Origin: JAJCYL01 sp963664285
GTDB lineage: Bacteria > Bacteroidota > Bacteroidia > Cytophagales > Cyclobacteriaceae
DNA length: 64,000 bases
Direction: 5' to 3'
NCBI GenBank assembly: GCA_963664285.2
Contig: CAXXNX010000025.1
Span: 62,001-126,000 of the forward strand
The notes under the pieces were generated by a model. The model worked only from the letters and a program-made list of their open reading frames with translations. It was not told where the DNA came from and searched no databases. Both the position numbers and the translations under genes were made by a program. Shown here one piece after another: positions 1 through 8,328 of the stretch (its first letter is position 1; each line of letters begins with the position of its first letter).

Positions 1-478
1 CCACAGTGGTATCTATCTTTAATTTACCTTTTGGCCTTTTAGATACCGCACCCTTTTGGTTTGGTTTCCGGTCAGGAAGGGACACCATCATGATGATTTT
101 CGAGAATGCATCGAAAGTATCATCCCCTAGTTTTTTTCGCATCTCCACAAAAAGCGTAGGCGAAAACACCAAACCAGGTGTGTAATGGTCCAAACCAAGA
201 AAGAACTGCATGTATGGGTTTTCGCTGATGGTCAGCAAGGTCTCTTCATCGGACAACCCCAGTTTATGTTTTATAATAAATGCCCCTATGATGTGCCTTG
301 GGTTGACGCTCTTTGCCCCCATGTTGACGCTGAATTTCCTTTTGTAGATATTTACCAACTCATCCCATGGCAACAAGTTTGCAAGTGCTATCCATCTGTT
401 GTTTGGGTTGAGTTTGATGGAGTTAATGGAGGAAAATTCTTCTATTTTGGTTTGGTACTGCGATGTGTAATCGATCAT
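1..478 (-). CDS. IS5/IS1182-like transposase, N-terminal part (runs off left edge)
   Basis: The minus-strand frame starts with ATG at 478 (MIDYTSQYQTKIEEF) and stays open to base 1, so about 159 N-terminal codons are present. The order of features (a region aligning with 'NRWIALANLLPWDELV', then 'HIIGAFIIKHKLGLSDEE', then a region near 'YMQFFLGLD') is that of the DUF772 N-terminal domain of IS5/IS1182-type DDE transposases. The catalytic residues would lie beyond the window edge. The outer IS end should fall between 479 and 591, just after the stop of the transglycosylase gene, but I could not identify its inverted repeat. Confidence 0.8.
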   Translation of the reverse strand, partial: MIDYTSQYQTKIEEFSSINSIKLNPNNRWIALANLLPWDELVNIYKRKFSVNMGAKSVNPRHIIGAFIIKHKLGLSDEETLLTISENPYMQFFLGLDHYTPGLVFSPTLFVEMRKKLGDDTFDAFSKIIMMVSLPDRKPNQKGAVSKRPKGKLKIDTTV

Positions 479-591
479 ATGCAATGTTATACGTCAAATA
501 TACAAATAACCTTGCATATATAAAAATATATTTACACGTGAATCGCTTAATATGAGCAATCAAGGTCGTTTTTATCCAATCTGAGGAAGCC

Positions 592-1968
592 CTAATTAAC
601 AACAGGGTCATTAAAATAGTTTTCATCTGATTTTTTTAACAGGTATTCGGTGACATACTCCCAACTGGTTTCGTCACTATGGTATTTCTTGGCAAGATTA
701 TAAGCATCCAAAACGTGACCCTGACCTACATTATATGATCCCAAAATGAATTTGGTTCGTTCCAGGCTATCCGGAACCCTCTTTCTCCAATAGTCATTCA
801 ACCATCGTATATGCCGTGAACCTCCTACTAAACTACTTTTGGGGTCTTCAAGATTGGTGACACCATAAGCCATCCCGGTCCGAGGAATCAATTGCATTAA
901 GCCGACTGCCCCCGCCCAGGATTTAGCCTTAGGATTAAACTTAGATTCCTGGAAAACTTGTGCTGCAAGAAATTTCCAATCCCAACCAAGCTCTGAGGCA
1001 GTTTCTTTAATTAGGTCATCATAAGGAGACAGTTTCGTTCCAGAAAATATATTCGAATAATCACTCTTGGCCCTGGCCAAATGAATCTTCGAATTTTTGA
1101 AATATTTATTGAAGATCACGTAGTAATCCACCTTATCATGCATCTCATCAATCCAATCATTAATTGTACTCAAAAGTAATGGCGCATTTTTCCGAGCAGC
1201 CCAGGCAATTTGTTGGGGAAAACTAACAGGAGTGAGAACATCTACATTGGAATAATAAGTTGAATTAACCAACGCAACATGTTCATCGGCTATTGTATAA
1301 TCAATGACACCAGCGGATACCATTTCTATGAAATCCTCAGTAGAGGCTAGCGGATAATCTTCGATGATTTTAATATCCCCTCCCAGTTCATCGGATAGGT
1401 TCTTTAATCTACTAGCGTATGCAGAGGCTGGCCTGACAATTACTTCTTTGCCAATGAGGTCAACCTGGCTCCTGATCAAAGACCGCTCAATCACATGTCG
1501 CTTTAATTGCCGCCAATTATCCGGCTTGCGCTGAATAAGCATTTGTCTGGTCTGAATGTAAGGGTGAGAGAATGCCACAATTTGCTTTCGCTCGTTAGTA
1601 ACTGTTAGACTATAGGCGATGACATCACCAACACCTTGGTTCAACAAATCGAAAGTGCTCCCAAGATCCGTAGTCAAATGGAATTCTAGTCCAACCCCAA
1701 TATGTTTAGCAAACAAGTCGAGTAAATCATACTCGTATCCCATGGGCTGACCTTTATAGACAAAATAACCGGTTGAACTGTTGTCTATGATTACTTTCAA
1801 GGTCCCTCGGCACTGAATAGCGTCAAGATCGAAGGAGATAGGCTCAGATACTTTGAATTCATCGATATCTAGATTACTCATCTCGGGTTCCGAATGACAC
1901 CGAACGAGTACAAAGCCAAGACCAATTGGCACAAGAGCTACGCGAAAAATCTTCCTGATAAAAGACAT
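592..1968 (-). CDS. mltF: MltF-like lytic murein transglycosylase
   Basis: 458 aa. A hydrophobic N-terminus with a Cys near residue 24 (FVLVRC, a poor lipobox) suggests export and membrane anchoring. Residues about 50-290 look like a periplasmic solute-binding (SBP_bac_3) domain and residues about 310-440 are an SLT goose-type lysozyme domain. The expected catalytic Glu is E341 in QESKFNP, followed by GAVGLMQLIP and LGSYNVGQGHV, both typical of SLT folds. This is the MltF layout; such enzymes cleave peptidoglycan glycan strands to 1,6-anhydro products at the outer membrane. It is encoded alone and is convergent with the IS at the left edge. Family assignment is strong; its physiological role here is inferred. 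Confidence 0.85.
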   Translation of the reverse strand: MSFIRKIFRVALVPIGLGFVLVRCHSEPEMSNLDIDEFKVSEPISFDLDAIQCRGTLKVIIDNSSTGYFVYKGQPMGYEYDLLDLFAKHIGVGLEFHLTTDLGSTFDLLNQGVGDVIAYSLTVTNERKQIVAFSHPYIQTRQMLIQRKPDNWRQLKRHVIERSLIRSQVDLIGKEVIVRPASAYASRLKNLSDELGGDIKIIEDYPLASTEDFIEMVSAGVIDYTIADEHVALVNSTYYSNVDVLTPVSFPQQIAWAARKNAPLLLSTINDWIDEMHDKVDYYVIFNKYFKNSKIHLARAKSDYSNIFSGTKLSPYDDLIKETASELGWDWKFLAAQVFQESKFNPKAKSWAGAVGLMQLIPRTGMAYGVTNLEDPKSSLVGGSRHIRWLNDYWRKRVPDSLERTKFILGSYNVGQGHVLDAYNLAKKYHSDETSWEYVTEYLLKKSDENYFNDPVVN

Positions 1969-2087
1969 ATCAGTTTTTTCAAACTCTTAAACAGATAACT
2001 GAATGAGTTTGTCTATACTAATGATAGTAAAAATTATTGCAAAAGCAAGGTTAAGCGGCAGAAGACTCACCTCGATATCATCTAAAA

Positions 2088-3365
2088 CTACTGCTGTATG
2101 AAATCTCTAAGAAGCCTGAAAAGGTTTTCGAATTCAGTTAATGGTAACGTTTCCAATCGGTCATGAATGTCGTGATAGGCCTGAATTCCACCTAAAGTAT
2201 AAATGAAAAACCCTGGTACTTGATGTTGATCAAATGAACAATGGTCACTGTTGCATGCTTGTCCCCGCGATTTTATTTCAGTTAGCAGTTGCCTTTTTTC
2301 GTTTATTTCAATTAGTCTCCTGAATTCCTCCTGGTAGACTTTCCCATTAACTACAGTAATCCCCTCATCTCCGGTTCCTACAATATCAAGATTGATGAGA
2401 AATTTCACTTTCGACAATGGGTAAACTGGCCTATTAACATAGTATTGAGACCCCACCAAACCGGCTTCTTCACCTCCAAATGCAATGAATAACAAACTGT
2501 ATTTAGGGTTCTGAAAAAAGGAAAAATGGCGGGCCAGATTCAGCATCATCGCAACACCGCTGGCATTGTCGTTAGCCCCTGGAAAGTGTGTTCCTTTGCC
2601 CATGCTTCCCAGATGATCGTAATGTGCAGTGACCAGGATGAGAGAATCAGTTCGTTGGCCGTTTAGCAAACCCAGTACATTCTGGCTGGTGAAATCTGAG
2701 AGATGCTCATTTCTTACCTTGAACTTGATCCTATCAATGTAAGGTGATTTGAGTGCTTTGATTCTTATATGAAAAGCAGGTCTGCTTGCAACAATTTGAC
2801 TGGTTCCCCACGTCAATTTTCCATTATCCAATACAACGATAGCCGGAATTGATAACTCACGGTTGAACCTGAGAACCTCCTCAAGTCCATCCACCACAAG
2901 TCTATCACCATCGGAAAGTTCGAAGTAGCCAGACTTGTTAAGGCTTATAACTTTGTCAGTGCGCTTGATGACTTTCACCCATTCTGATGTGTTCTTTAGT
3001 AAAGTATCAAGAGTAATATTAATCACCTCATAAGTGCCTCTGATACTCGGTGATGATGGATCGACTAAATAATCCGCAGCTGGTATTAATTTTTGATCAT
3101 CTACCTTAATCATCATTTGCCCGGGAAAAGTATTGACCTGTAGGGGAAATTGTTGCTGATAATTCAAGCTGAATGATTGTAAGCCGAATTCTTGAAATTC
3201 TGACGCGATAAAATTTGCAGCCTTTTTATGACCATCTTTTACATAACCGCGGCCATGCATATCCTCACCAGTGAGTAGATCAATGGTTGTCCGGGTATAG
3301 TGAAGATCCTGAGCACTCGCAAACAGGTTGATAATGACCAGAAAAGAAAGGGCTGGGATTTTCAT
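2088..3365 (-). CDS. M28 family zinc aminopeptidase, secreted
   Basis: About 425 aa from the ATG at 3365, which gives a clean signal peptide (MKIPALSFLVIINLFASAQ). The frame is open further upstream, but that would overlap mazG and bury the signal. The C-terminal half carries the M28 metal-site pattern: AHYDHLG (His), GANDNASG (bridging Asp), GGEEAG (catalytic Glu pair), NLDIVG (Asp) and a C-terminal His near YHDIHD. An N-terminal region of unclear fold precedes it. It begins 4 nt after the mazG stop, so the two are probably co-transcribed. Likely role: extracellular or periplasmic peptide breakdown; substrate unknown. Confidence 0.88.
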   Translation of the reverse strand: MKIPALSFLVIINLFASAQDLHYTRTTIDLLTGEDMHGRGYVKDGHKKAANFIASEFQEFGLQSFSLNYQQQFPLQVNTFPGQMMIKVDDQKLIPAADYLVDPSSPSIRGTYEVINITLDTLLKNTSEWVKVIKRTDKVISLNKSGYFELSDGDRLVVDGLEEVLRFNRELSIPAIVVLDNGKLTWGTSQIVASRPAFHIRIKALKSPYIDRIKFKVRNEHLSDFTSQNVLGLLNGQRTDSLILVTAHYDHLGSMGKGTHFPGANDNASGVAMMLNLARHFSFFQNPKYSLLFIAFGGEEAGLVGSQYYVNRPVYPLSKVKFLINLDIVGTGDEGITVVNGKVYQEEFRRLIEINEKRQLLTEIKSRGQACNSDHCSFDQHQVPGFFIYTLGGIQAYHDIHDRLETLPLTEFENLFRLLRDFIQQ

Positions 3366-3369
3366 TGAT

Positions 3370-4161
3370 CTACAGCTCTTTCGCCTTTTCCCAATATTCA
3401 TCCATTTCCTCGAGGGACATCTCGGATAAGGATTTGCCATCTTTAACTGTCTCTGACTCAATATATTGGAATCGCTTTATGAATTTTTTGTTTGTGCGCT
3501 CAAGGGCCTCTTCCGGATTAATATTAACAAAGCGGGCGTAATTGATTAGTGAGAATAATAGGTCTCCAAATTCTGATTGCCTCTTTTTAGTATCTTGCTC
3601 AGATTGGAATTCCTCCATTTCTTCCTCAACCTTAGCCCAAACCTGGTCTCTATTATCCCAGTCAAAACCGACCCCCCTAGCTTTCTCTTGTATTCTCATC
3701 GCCTTCACCAGCGCAGGTAACGAATTTGGCACCCCTCCCAATACTGACCTATTCCCCTTTTCCTTCATCTTAATCTTTTCCCAATTTCTTTTAACCGTTT
3801 CCTCATCATCTGCATCTACGTCTCCATAAATATGAGGATGGCGATGGACCAGTTTGTCACAAATCCCTTCGAGGACATCCGCTATGTCAAAAGCCTTTTT
3901 TTCGGACCCAATTCGAGAGTAGAAAGCTATATGCAAAATGAGATCGCCAAGCTCGTTTTTGACTTCATCAAGGTTGTTTTCCAAGATGGCATCAGACAAT
4001 TCATAGGTTTCCTCAATGGTTAGATGCCGTAAACTTTCCAGTGTCTGTTTTTTATCCCACGGGCAGTTTTCTCTCAATTCATCCATAATGGTGAGGAGCC
4101 GATCAAATGCTTCCAGCTTTTCCCGGCGTTTGGGGTCTTCTATCTTGATGATATTTTTCAT
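3370..4161 (-). CDS. mazG: MazG nucleoside triphosphate pyrophosphohydrolase
   Basis: 263 aa from ATG at 4161 (MKNIIKIEDPKRREK); a longer frame to 4203 is open but lacks family similarity. It has the two tandem MazG domains of the long form. The first has ENCPWDKKQT, the metal-binding EETYEL pair and ELGDLILHI; the second has EEEMEEF and EFGDLLFSLINYAR. The enzyme hydrolyses NTPs or dNTPs to NMP and pyrophosphate, cleaning aberrant nucleotides and modulating stringent-response signalling in known species. It is first in a two-gene unit with the M28 peptidase, 4 nt apart. The frame is intact. Confidence 0.95.
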   Translation of the reverse strand: MKNIIKIEDPKRREKLEAFDRLLTIMDELRENCPWDKKQTLESLRHLTIEETYELSDAILENNLDEVKNELGDLILHIAFYSRIGSEKKAFDIADVLEGICDKLVHRHPHIYGDVDADDEETVKRNWEKIKMKEKGNRSVLGGVPNSLPALVKAMRIQEKARGVGFDWDNRDQVWAKVEEEMEEFQSEQDTKKRQSEFGDLLFSLINYARFVNINPEEALERTNKKFIKRFQYIESETVKDGKSLSEMSLEEMDEYWEKAKEL

Positions 4162-4377
4162 GTGATAGGAACTATTCGCACGCTTGAGCGTTGACAAGAT
4201 CAAAGATATAAGATTGATAGACTTTGGTTTTGGTTAAATAGTTACCTGATTTTCAATTGTAAGCCATTCTTATAATTCTCGATTGTCAAAAACTGCTTTT
4301 TTGAAGTCTTTGTTCTTATATCTTTTGTCTATTTAATCTCCTTAATGATGATTAACTTTACAAAAATTTCTTAGAAG

Positions 4378-4611
4378 ATGGCCACTGTTTTTTTAGGGAT
4401 TGGAATTGTAGCAATATTCTTTGTTTTCATGTCAGTACGACTCATTTTCGTGAAGAATGGAGAATTTAAAGGTACTTGTGCCTCACAAAATCCATACCTG
4501 AACAAGGATGGTGAAGCCTGTGGATTTTGTGGAAAAACGGTGAAAGCCGGAGATGCATGTGCCAACCCTGATAATGAAGTCAATAAGGTACTGGCAAAAT
4601 TTGAGAACTAA
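4378..4611 (+). CDS. Small membrane protein, NqrM/DUF539-like
   Basis: 77 aa. One N-terminal membrane segment (residues about 3-25, MATVFLGIGIVAIFF...) is followed by a short soluble tail with four cysteines: GTCASQNPYLN, ACGFCGK and DACANP. This layout (one helix plus a Cys-rich tail) resembles NqrM, the factor that supports Fe insertion in the Na+-translocating NADH:quinone reductase, and similar Bacteroidota 'membrane or secreted' proteins. No nqr genes are nearby, so the NqrM link rests on the motif only. A TATCTTTTG box at 4317-4325 is a possible -7 element about 50 nt upstream. Confidence 0.65.
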   Translation: MATVFLGIGIVAIFFVFMSVRLIFVKNGEFKGTCASQNPYLNKDGEACGFCGKTVKAGDACANPDNEVNKVLAKFEN

Positions 4612-4614
4612 CCT

Positions 4615-4719
4615 TCAAACTACTTCATAAGCGCCAATCAATTTTTCCTCCGAAGTGTAAGTCTCTCCTTTTTGATCAAGTCTATTGAGGGCGTCCTTGA
4701 AAATTAGTTCAGCGAGAAG
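4615..4719 (-). pseudogene. C-terminal fragment of a split antibiotic-biosynthesis-monooxygenase-like gene
   Basis: A short minus-strand frame ends in TGA at 4615-4617. It reads LLAELIFKDALNRLDQ then KGETYTSEEKLIGAYEVV, with no start codon and a stop just upstream. This looks like the 3' end of a small ABM-fold protein (LD..xE.xT..E..IG.xE tail). The N-terminal part is on the same strand at 6379-6603, on the far side of the IS5-type element, so one gene appears to have been split by that insertion. The exact IS boundary is uncertain. Confidence 0.5.
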
Positions 4720-4894
4720 AAAGAGGGGTTAAAAATGGGATCAGGATTTTCAATAGAGGAGAGATTGATCATCATACTGATTACCTGCTCTTGAAAGAGT
4801 ACAATTTTTGTTACAAAATAGAGTTTGAAAGTGCGTTTTTGGTGTATAGACATAGTGCTTCCTTTGAAGTAGAAAACGAACTTTTGTTTTTTAG

Positions 4895-6241
4895 TTATGC
4901 GGCCTGTTGGAATGGTGGATCAACTGTATTTAGCAATAGTTTTCTTTTACTAATTTTTACTGCGTTAGCGGTCATCACAGCAAAAAAGACAAACAGTCTT
5001 TCATTTTTCTCTCCTTTAACTTTAATCCTGTTGGTCCCGTAATGAGTTTTGTGGTCACCGAAGCTGCCTTCCATCACTGTAGCCCTTTGATTGGCGATGA
5101 GTCCACTGAGCCGACTGTCTTGTTTAGTAAGAGGTTGGGGGCCTTTCTTAGGAAAGCAAGTGAAGATTTTCTTTTTGGTGCAAAATCTTCGATTGGCATT
5201 TGTGGCATAGATCAGGTCAGCTCCCAATTGATTAAGTGCTCCAAAGTGTCGTTTGTGCTTTACAGTACTAATCTTGAGCCGGGTGGATTCATTGAAAGCG
5301 TTGAAATTCATACACTCAATCATGCAGATCCCATCCACTTGCAGCATATGTACCTTCATGCCAAACTCAACTCTTTTGTTCTCTTTTCCCCTGACTATCG
5401 GCCTGACATAGGGTTTTGCCAATGATACGATGCGGTTTTTTAACTCTTTGGCCGGGTGGGTTTGTAGGAACTGCTGTTGTTCAAGTACTTTTTTGATGGT
5501 TCTCAGGTAATCTCTTTCCTGCTCATTAAGCAGTGGCAGTTTAGCATCGTTGAGAACTTGTTGAAGTTGGATCAACCCCTTGTGTAGCAGATACAACAGG
5601 GCTTTTTTACGCTTACGTCCTTCTTTATAGGTCTTCCTGCGTCTTTTCTCATAATCGCGTTGTCTGCGCTTTTGTTCAACATATTTGGAGCGAGGCCTTT
5701 TCTTTCTCACTACTTTACACCATCGGAACAATTGCTTTTCAAACACCCAATGGCAGCATTCCCATAACAGCTTTACATCAGTAGGAAAACGGATATAACT
5801 CTCATAACAGGTAGCGTCCATTAAAAGCACATGGATATTATTCATGTCTCTTTTCCAATGTTCGATCAATATTTGTTGGAGCTGTTGCCAGTCTGTATGC
5901 TCAGCCAGATAACTGCGGATGCGGCTTACGATAGCATTGTCTCGAATCTTCTCTGTGTCTGATAACATTTTGCCACAGAACAACTGTAGGCTCCAATCGG
6001 AGTTAAAGCGTTCTATTAGTTTCTCATCACTGATACTCAGGTAGGACTTAAGAAACATCAGCGCAAACATCCCTTTTGAGGAAAACCACCGGGGAGCACC
6101 AGGTCCGTTATTTTCTTCAGGCAGGCAGTCCGCTAACTGATTCCACGGTAGACTATCATAAACTGCACCCAATTTACTGCTCTTAAACAAATACCATTTT
6201 GGAGTTAAACCATATTCGGGTTGGAAAAGCCTTTTTTGCAT
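4895..6241 (-). CDS. IS5 family (DUF772) transposase
   Basis: About 448 aa from ATG at 6241 (MQKRLFQPEYGLTPKW); the frame is open for 12 more codons upstream. The N-terminal DUF772 region includes PRWFSSKGMFALMFLKSYLS. DDE candidates are Asp in HVLLMDATCYES, Asp in GADLIYATNANRR, and Glu in RATVMEGSFGDHKTHYG, which fits the IS1182/IS5 catalytic layout. A long basic, coiled stretch (KKRPRSKYVEQKRRQ...) separates the first and second acids. The frame is intact and the element may be active. It sits inside a split monooxygenase-like gene. Confidence 0.85.
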   Translation of the reverse strand: MQKRLFQPEYGLTPKWYLFKSSKLGAVYDSLPWNQLADCLPEENNGPGAPRWFSSKGMFALMFLKSYLSISDEKLIERFNSDWSLQLFCGKMLSDTEKIRDNAIVSRIRSYLAEHTDWQQLQQILIEHWKRDMNNIHVLLMDATCYESYIRFPTDVKLLWECCHWVFEKQLFRWCKVVRKKRPRSKYVEQKRRQRDYEKRRRKTYKEGRKRKKALLYLLHKGLIQLQQVLNDAKLPLLNEQERDYLRTIKKVLEQQQFLQTHPAKELKNRIVSLAKPYVRPIVRGKENKRVEFGMKVHMLQVDGICMIECMNFNAFNESTRLKISTVKHKRHFGALNQLGADLIYATNANRRFCTKKKIFTCFPKKGPQPLTKQDSRLSGLIANQRATVMEGSFGDHKTHYGTNRIKVKGEKNERLFVFFAVMTANAVKISKRKLLLNTVDPPFQQAA

Positions 6242-6292
6242 TCTAATTTGTGGTGTTAGATGTGTTCTACACCACAATCTAGCAAAACAAAA

Positions 6293-6328
6293 ACCCCGAA
6301 AAAAGCCCTATTCGGCCGATTTCGGGGT
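6293..6328 (-). terminator. Rho-independent terminator-like hairpin upstream of the IS5 transposase
   Basis: Perfect 9-bp arms ACCCCGAAA (6293-6301) and TTTCGGGGT (6320-6328). Read on the minus strand the stem is followed by TTTTGTTTTG, so it would stop transcription coming from the monooxygenase-like gene before it enters the transposase. This placement suggests an insulator carried by the IS, or the native terminator of an adjacent gene. Confidence 0.6.
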
Positions 6329-6378
6329 TCTTTATCCTTTCAAACCTCTTTTAACTCTTTGATTATCAGAATCTTAAT

Positions 6379-6603
6379 TTATTCTCGGTCGGAGTTGTAG
6401 AATTGGTCATATGCTGTTTTAGAATTCCATTTGTCAATTGTTAAGAACAAATTCACATCTTCATTTGATCGCAATAGATCGGTTCCGATGTATTCCGGTG
6501 ATTTTCTAAACCACTGTGCCCATTCTCCGCTGTGACCACATAAGTCAATAAAGTCTGACTCGCACTCAGGCCTTACTTTAAATTCCCAGATAACAACATA
6601 CAT
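6379..6603 (-). pseudogene. N-terminal part of split antibiotic biosynthesis monooxygenase (ABM)-like protein
   Basis: 74 codons, starting MYVVIWEFKVRPECESDF and containing a ferredoxin-like ABM pattern (WEFKVRP, SPEYIGTDLLRS, FLTIDKWNSKTAYDQF). ABM domains are usually 90-100 aa. This one stops right after YDQFYNSDRE at the IS5-type element, and a matching C-terminal piece is at 4615-4719. I therefore read it as one gene disrupted by insertion. Whether the truncated product is stable is unknown. Proteins of this fold act as small cofactor-free monooxygenases or heme enzymes; substrate not predictable. Confidence 0.65.
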
Positions 6604-6704
6604 CCACTACCTCCTAAGTTGAATTCAAAAATCAGAACTCAAACTTAATTCCCTCATAGTTTTTACACCGATGAACTTATCGAATCTCTACTTCAGGGCT
6701 TTTT

Positions 6705-6810
6705 AGAAGCTTCAACTGGGAAGGATTTACTTCTCTTAACGGTAAAAAGCTCATCCCAGAAGCTTCAACTGGGAAGGATTTACTTCTCTTAACGGTAAAA
6801 AGCTCATCCC
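6705..6810. repeat. Perfect 53-bp tandem duplication
   Basis: A unit beginning AGAAGCTTCAACTGGGAAGG at 6705 is repeated exactly at 6758, giving two identical 53-bp copies. The stop codon of the DUF6265 gene (6804-6806) lies in the second copy. Minus-strand frames through the repeat are partly open (SFLPLREVNPSQLKLL), which hints at the tail of an older coding sequence. The rest of 6604-6704 shows nothing recognisable. Confidence 0.85.
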
Positions 6811-7244
6811 AGGTCTTTTCTTTGTTGATGAAGAGTAAGCGCTATAATCATAGTATCAGGATTCGTCAGCTCATAAATCAAGCCATTAAATACTGCTTTC
6901 CCATCCTCGACTGAGATAAAGGGAAACTCTACAAAGTCATCTTTCTCCTCCCAACCTTTCATATCAGGATTGAAGTGCTTTAAACGAAAGGTAATACTAC
7001 CTTCATCTTCATAGAGTGAGAAAATTTCGTAAAAATTATTCTCACCTTTATTTAGATGACGATATAGACCGATCATTGAGCCTCCCCGGGGTTCACTCCA
7101 TATCTCTTCCGAGACACCACCAAAGCCATCTCCGATCCAGTGACCAGTTAACCAGGCAAATTGCTCAATGGAGACTTTGTCTTGAGCCAGGCTGAAAAAT
7201 CCGGTGAAAATGAACGTAGTAATAAGTATAATCTTTTGTCTCAT
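6804..7244 (-). CDS. DUF6265 family exported protein
   Basis: 146 aa with a signal peptide (MRQKIILITTFIFTGFFSLAQ). The mature part has the DUF6265 pattern: FAWLTGHWIGDG, SEEIWSEPRGGSMIGLYR, then a beta-rich region (EIFSLYEDEGSITFRLKHF). The C-terminus (LTLHQQRKDLG) ends inside a 53-bp tandem duplication and may be altered from its original form. It follows the YCII-like gene by 11 nt and is probably last in the sigma factor operon. Function unknown; the fold resembles small lipocalin-like ligand binders. Confidence 0.7.
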   Translation of the reverse strand: MRQKIILITTFIFTGFFSLAQDKVSIEQFAWLTGHWIGDGFGGVSEEIWSEPRGGSMIGLYRHLNKGENNFYEIFSLYEDEGSITFRLKHFNPDMKGWEEKDDFVEFPFISVEDGKAVFNGLIYELTNPDTMIIALTLHQQRKDLG

Positions 7245-7255
7245 GTCATTTAGGC

Positions 7256-7817
7256 TTAAAGTTTCTCAATTTCTCTTAATTCAATTCTACCGCCGTAACC
7301 AGTATGAGGATGGGTTTTGGTGATAGAAAGTGCTTCATCATAATTCTCGGCTTGAATAATAAAAAAACCAGTCAATGGCCCCGGTGAAGAAGATTGCTCG
7401 AAACGCTCTCCCAGCCACTTGGTCTGCAAAACAAGTTTTTTGCCATCCACCAATTTACCCTTTTGTCCCCAATCCTGGCCCCAGGCCATGTATTCGTTCA
7501 CCAAACCCTGGTTATCTCCTTCGAACGAGGCGTCTTCATATAGAAGAATGGCATATTGTGTTAAATCTGAACTCCCAGATGTTGATGCAATTTCTGTGCT
7601 CGTGGGTGCCAAATAATAACCTATTACGAAAAATGCAACACTTGGCTGCGGTGTATATCCATTTCATAGTAATCTCTTTTTGTTTTTTGTTAAACATTTT
7701 CTCTTTATCAAGACTGAATACAATTTGATCTTCCAGCCATGACGGTAACTGAATCTCTCCAAATTTTGTGAAGGCCTCCTGTTCCTGTATTGATAGAATA
7801 TCGTCTCTATTTTGCAT
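7256..7817 (-). pseudogene. Membrane-anchored YCII-domain protein, partner of ECF sigma factor, frameshifted
   Basis: Two overlapping frames make one protein. The first (7817 down) has a cytoplasmic region (MQNRDDILSIQEQEAF...LPSWLEDQIVFSLDKEKMF) reaching KWIYTAA. The second begins at PSVAFFVIGYYLAPTS, a membrane helix, and continues into a YCII-like domain (YAILLYEDASFEG, PGPLTGFFIIQAENYDEA, IELREI) to 7256. Removing one T at 7642-7643 joins them. The layout (soluble N-terminus, one helix, exported or sensory domain) is that of an anti-sigma-like protein fused to YCII. The ATG at 7817 overlaps the sigma gene's stop, so translation was probably coupled. Frameshift could be decay or a sequence error. 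Confidence 0.7.
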
Positions 7818-8324
7818 AGCTATTCTGAAGAAATTTTCTCATCATCCGTCTTGCATTAAAAAGCTGACTTTTACTGGTACCATCTTTTATTCCCAGTAGC
7901 TCAGCAATCTCATGATGTTTATAACCCTCTAAATCATGAAGAAGTAAGATTTCGCGATAACCTGTGGGCAATTTGCTAAGCGCTTTTTCTAAATCTATCA
8001 TGTCGATCGATGTTTCGACCATTTGGTAATAATCCGCCTCTTCTTCAGGAATATCCTCCCATCGACTCTTTTTCTTCAATATTTCCCGACAGCAATTAAT
8101 GCAGTGAGCCACGTTTTGAAAGTGGACCGACCACTAAAAGCGGTAAGATTCGTTATTGCTCGCATCCATGTTTCCTGAACGACATCAGCTGCTTCCTCAT
8201 CAGATCCTAAGAATCTGAGGACAGAGCGGTAAACCGCCGGGGTATCTTCCCGATAAATCAGACGGAAAGATGCTTCATCTCGCTTTTTACGAAAACGCCG
8301 GATTAAATCCAACTCTGAGGACAT
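7807..8324 (-). pseudogene. ECF RNA polymerase sigma factor, frameshifted
   Basis: Start ATG at 8324 (MSSELDLIRRFRKKRDEASF). Sigma region 2 runs through VYRSVLRFLGSDEEAADVVQ to FSGRSTFKTWLTALI, then the frame goes off. The other frame continues with CCREILKKKSR and region 4 (LPTGYREILLLHDLEGYKHH, LLGIKDGTSKSQLFNARRMM) to the stop at 7807. A single-base indel near 8091-8097 joins them into a normal-sized ECF sigma of about 172 aa. The next gene, a membrane-anchored YCII protein, overlaps its stop and is a likely cognate regulator. The operon seems inactive as written. Confidence 0.75.
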
Positions 8325-8328
8325 GCAC

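Larger units (their letters stand above)
4720..6375 (-). mobile_element. IS5-type insertion sequence (approximate ends)
   Basis: The element is bounded by the two halves of a split monooxygenase-like gene (4615-4719 and 6379-6603) and contains one transposase gene. Ends are approximate because I could not find a clear inverted repeat or target duplication. Only a weak match was seen between the two ends (AAAGAG..TTAAAA on each side). A hairpin (6293-6328) and a smaller palindrome (6250-6275, GTGGTGT/ACACCAC) lie between the right end and the transposase start. Confidence 0.55.

Noticed and set aside
185..523. Plus-strand ORF of 112 aa
   Set aside because: It is the reverse of the transposase coding region at 1-478 and has no protein-like pattern.
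7375..7728. Plus-strand ORFs over the YCII/sigma region
   Set aside because: Shadows of the minus-strand genes; the minus strand carries recognisable domains.
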